DNA of 64,000 nucleotides from Acidobacteriota bacterium (GTDB lineage Bacteria > Acidobacteriota > Blastocatellia > Chloracidobacteriales > Chloracidobacteriaceae). Position numbers and translations under genes: made by a program. Positions 62,250 to 64,000 of this stretch are shown piece after piece (positions within the stretch are counted from its first letter, which is position 1; each line of letters starts with the position of its first letter). Under the pieces are notes generated by a model. That model worked only from the letters and a program-made list of their open reading frames with translations. It was not told where the DNA came from and ran no database searches. Where the stretch lies: assembly GCA_016208495.1 (NCBI GenBank), contig JACQXX010000019.1, forward strand, positions 115,879 through 179,878, given 5' to 3'.

Positions 62250-63848
62250 TCAAGTATCGCTTCTCGGGGTGGTTTGGGGGGAGGGGGTTAATTTCCAGCC
62301 GAAATACATTGAAGCCAACAGGATACCGGCTGAAACCAGACAGGCCAACACCGCTAAAACGTCTCCATGTGCGGCATAAAATGTGAGTCTTTCGGACTCA
62401 AAGCCGTAGCGAACTGGCCAGACCTTTACGGTGGCTTCTTCCTGCTTTGTCCGGTCAGCCACTTCGCCGGTTGCCAGGATAAAAACACTGATTCCGGTGT
62501 TGGTTACGCGCACGGTATCAAGCTGATTTTCGACGGCTCGGATCACCAGATGACGGTAGTGCTGCTCCGTACCGTGTGTTTTTCCAAACCAGCCATCATT
62601 GGCAATGTTGATGAGCGCCCCGGCGCCTTGCCGGCGAAAGGAGGTGTCGAGATCAGGAAAGACCGCTTCGAAACAGATTGTGGTGCCAAAGATTTTCCCT
62701 CTGAATTGGGTTGGAACAGGGTGACTGGCCGGAATGGCATCCAGAGCCAGCGGGGTAAACCCAACCTGCTCAAACAGGCTGCGGAGCGGCATGTATTCGC
62801 CAAAAGGCAGCAAATGGACCTTGGTATATTCGCTCGTCACGGCACCGGTTGGATCAACCACCGCCGCAATGTTGGTAAACTTTCCACCAGCGGCGCTTCG
62901 AACACTGTTAAACAACACACCTGCCTGTTGCTCGGCAGCCAGATGCTGAATGGCTTTCAGTTCAAAGGATTCAGAATCATTTAAGAGAAAACTGGACTGG
63001 GATTCCGGCCACACAATCAACCGGGTCGGAGATGCCACCTGCTTCATTCCCTGGCGGGAAAGATCTATCTGGCGTTGAAACGCCTGGGTAAACTCAGCAT
63101 CAGAGTTGAATAAAACCGGCACCATCGGCTGGACCGCCACAATGTCAACCGGTTCGCGTGTCTGCCGGAGACGATGTGTTGCCTCGATTGTGTTTTGACC
63201 ATCAACCCATATCAGGCCAATCGTGCCCACCGCGCAGATAGTTGCGATCACAGCCTGACGTCGCCCCTGTAATGCCCACCAGCCAAGCGCGGCACAGGCC
63301 ACCAGCCCAAAACTCAGTCCATAAATCCCGGTAAAGCGTGCCAATTGAATCAAGGTGGGTTGTAACGCGAGCGTGTACCCAAGCGAAATCCATCCCATAT
63401 CAGCCAGGTGAATGCGCAGATACTCGCCGGCAACCCACATCCAGGGTGCTGCCACGAGCCCCAACCAGGGCCGAAAGCGACTGGCGATGGCCACACCACC
63501 GGCAAACAATCCCGTAAAAAACCCAAGGATCGCAGCAATGACGAGTGTCAACCCGTGAGCCGCCAGAACAGGGATTCCGCCGTACACAATCATCGAATGC
63601 GAAATCCACCAGCATCCGCCGTAGTACACCCCCGTTCCGGCAATCCATCCGGCAAAAAAGCACGGCACGGGTTTTTGCGTGATCTGGGCGGCCCCAATCA
63701 AGGGCAAAGTTGCGATAACCGCCAGCCACCACACATCAAATGGAGGAAAACTCAAAACCAAAAGGCAGGCGCTCACGACGCCTGCCCCTAAAGCCAGTGC
63801 TAGTGGATGGGTCACCATCCAGTTGCGAAGTGTGGACAGTTCAATCAT
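62250..63848 (-). CDS. lnt: Apolipoprotein N-acyltransferase
   Basis: A 532-residue inner membrane enzyme that adds the third acyl chain to lipoproteins. Several N-terminal helices (about 15-210) precede a nitrilase-type domain (about 230-480) with the catalytic glutamate in IVWPESQSSF, lysine in KVHLLPFGEYMP and cysteine in TTICFEAVFPD. A last helix near the C-terminus (VLAVLACLVSAGILLASMYF) follows. Length is normal. Its upstream sequence is a heptamer-like CCCTGAACC array that reaches the start codon, with no ribosome binding site. Together with lpxI it supports a diderm host. Confidence 0.95.
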   Translation of the reverse strand: MIELSTLRNWMVTHPLALALGAGVVSACLLVLSFPPFDVWWLAVIATLPLIGAAQITQKPVPCFFAGWIAGTGVYYGGCWWISHSMIVYGGIPVLAAHGLTLVIAAILGFFTGLFAGGVAIASRFRPWLGLVAAPWMWVAGEYLRIHLADMGWISLGYTLALQPTLIQLARFTGIYGLSFGLVACAALGWWALQGRRQAVIATICAVGTIGLIWVDGQNTIEATHRLRQTREPVDIVAVQPMVPVLFNSDAEFTQAFQRQIDLSRQGMKQVASPTRLIVWPESQSSFLLNDSESFELKAIQHLAAEQQAGVLFNSVRSAAGGKFTNIAAVVDPTGAVTSEYTKVHLLPFGEYMPLRSLFEQVGFTPLALDAIPASHPVPTQFRGKIFGTTICFEAVFPDLDTSFRRQGAGALINIANDGWFGKTHGTEQHYRHLVIRAVENQLDTVRVTNTGISVFILATGEVADRTKQEEATVKVWPVRYGFESERLTFYAAHGDVLAVLACLVSAGILLASMYFGWKLTPSPQTTPRSDT

Positions 63849-63897
63849 TGGTTGGGGTTCGAGGTTTGGGGTTCAGGGGTCAGGGTTCAGGGTCTTG
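63849..63897. repeat. GGTTCAGG-type array upstream of lnt
   Basis: Imperfect units of GGTTCGAGGTTTGG and GGGGTTCAGG directly precede (on the minus strand) the lnt start codon. The last 100 bases of the window beyond it show no gene on either strand. Confidence 0.75.
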
Positions 63898-64000
63898 TCA
63901 TTCCCCAAATTGTTCCAGGTGAGGATTCCTCGGCTCACATAGAGGGAAAACCACACCGGTAACTCAACCTATCGCACCCGGAATCAATCATCTCACCACA

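Noticed and set aside
1..64000. tRNA or rRNA genes
   Set aside because: I looked for cloverleaf-like GGTTCGAATCC-type sequences and rRNA core words by eye and found none; a dedicated search could still find one.

Overview
The window reads as chromosomal DNA of a diderm bacterium with roughly balanced base composition, densely packed housekeeping genes and unusually repeat-rich gaps. Lipid A and lipoprotein genes (lpxI, lnt) point to an outer membrane. A VWFA protein of the type named for acidobacteria, a secreted DUF1579 protein, PP2C-type signalling phosphatases and the style of the intergenic repeats make Acidobacteriota the best guess, at moderate to low confidence. No rRNA, tRNA, phage or plasmid gene was seen.

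Layout. 1-747: a gene cut by the left edge encodes the N-terminus of an IscB protein (PLMP region, RuvC-I, arginine-rich bridge helix), preceded on the same strand by a HEARO-like omega RNA. 748-2016: a receiver-only response regulator and a rhomboid-fold protein without the catalytic dyad. 2121-2445: a compact unit with promoter, 58-residue peptide gene and strong terminator, followed by an 85-residue ORF. 2869-10308: a proteostasis block on the minus strand (clpB, hsp20, grpE, a ClpA/ClpC-type unfoldase, then sixA). 10454-18212: purH, a zinc-ribbon M48 protease, a divergent HxlR regulator/thioredoxin-like pair, two secreted small proteins and two paralogous coiled-coil proteins. 18807-26174: a minus-strand series of queE, a membrane protein, rimO, an M28 peptidase, a GT2 glycosyltransferase and a HEAT-repeat protein. 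26591-38234: a MacB-type permease, a PP2C phosphatase, a transsulfuration pair, a NYN-domain protein, DUF167, a radical SAM/SPASM protein and a VWFA protein. 38344-44127: nadC, a hypothetical gene, birA and valS. 44260-47775: a 1171-residue response regulator with a proline-rich linker and five C-terminal repeats. 48104-63848: trpS, dacB, an acyl-CoA carboxylase subunit, two permeases, lpxI, a PP2C-TPR protein, a diguanylate cyclase, DUF2071, a 3D-domain protein and lnt.

The gaps hold several repeat classes: 7-8 bp tandem arrays, often as two arms of an inverted repeat; 250-375 bp palindromic elements with terminal inverted repeats (18240-18614, 40731-41058, 41100-41355, 52434-52753, 55410-55722, 59974-60284); and a 163 bp MITE at 56897-57059. 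Three element types show target-site duplications: 10 bp for two related elements, 8 bp for the MITE and 5 bp for the 41100 element. They appear to be non-autonomous mobile elements; no transposase is present in the window to move them.

The strongest candidate for something beyond routine annotation is the IscB/omega RNA locus at the left edge. The modular palindromic element family, in which the same inner hairpins sit inside different outer ends, is next.
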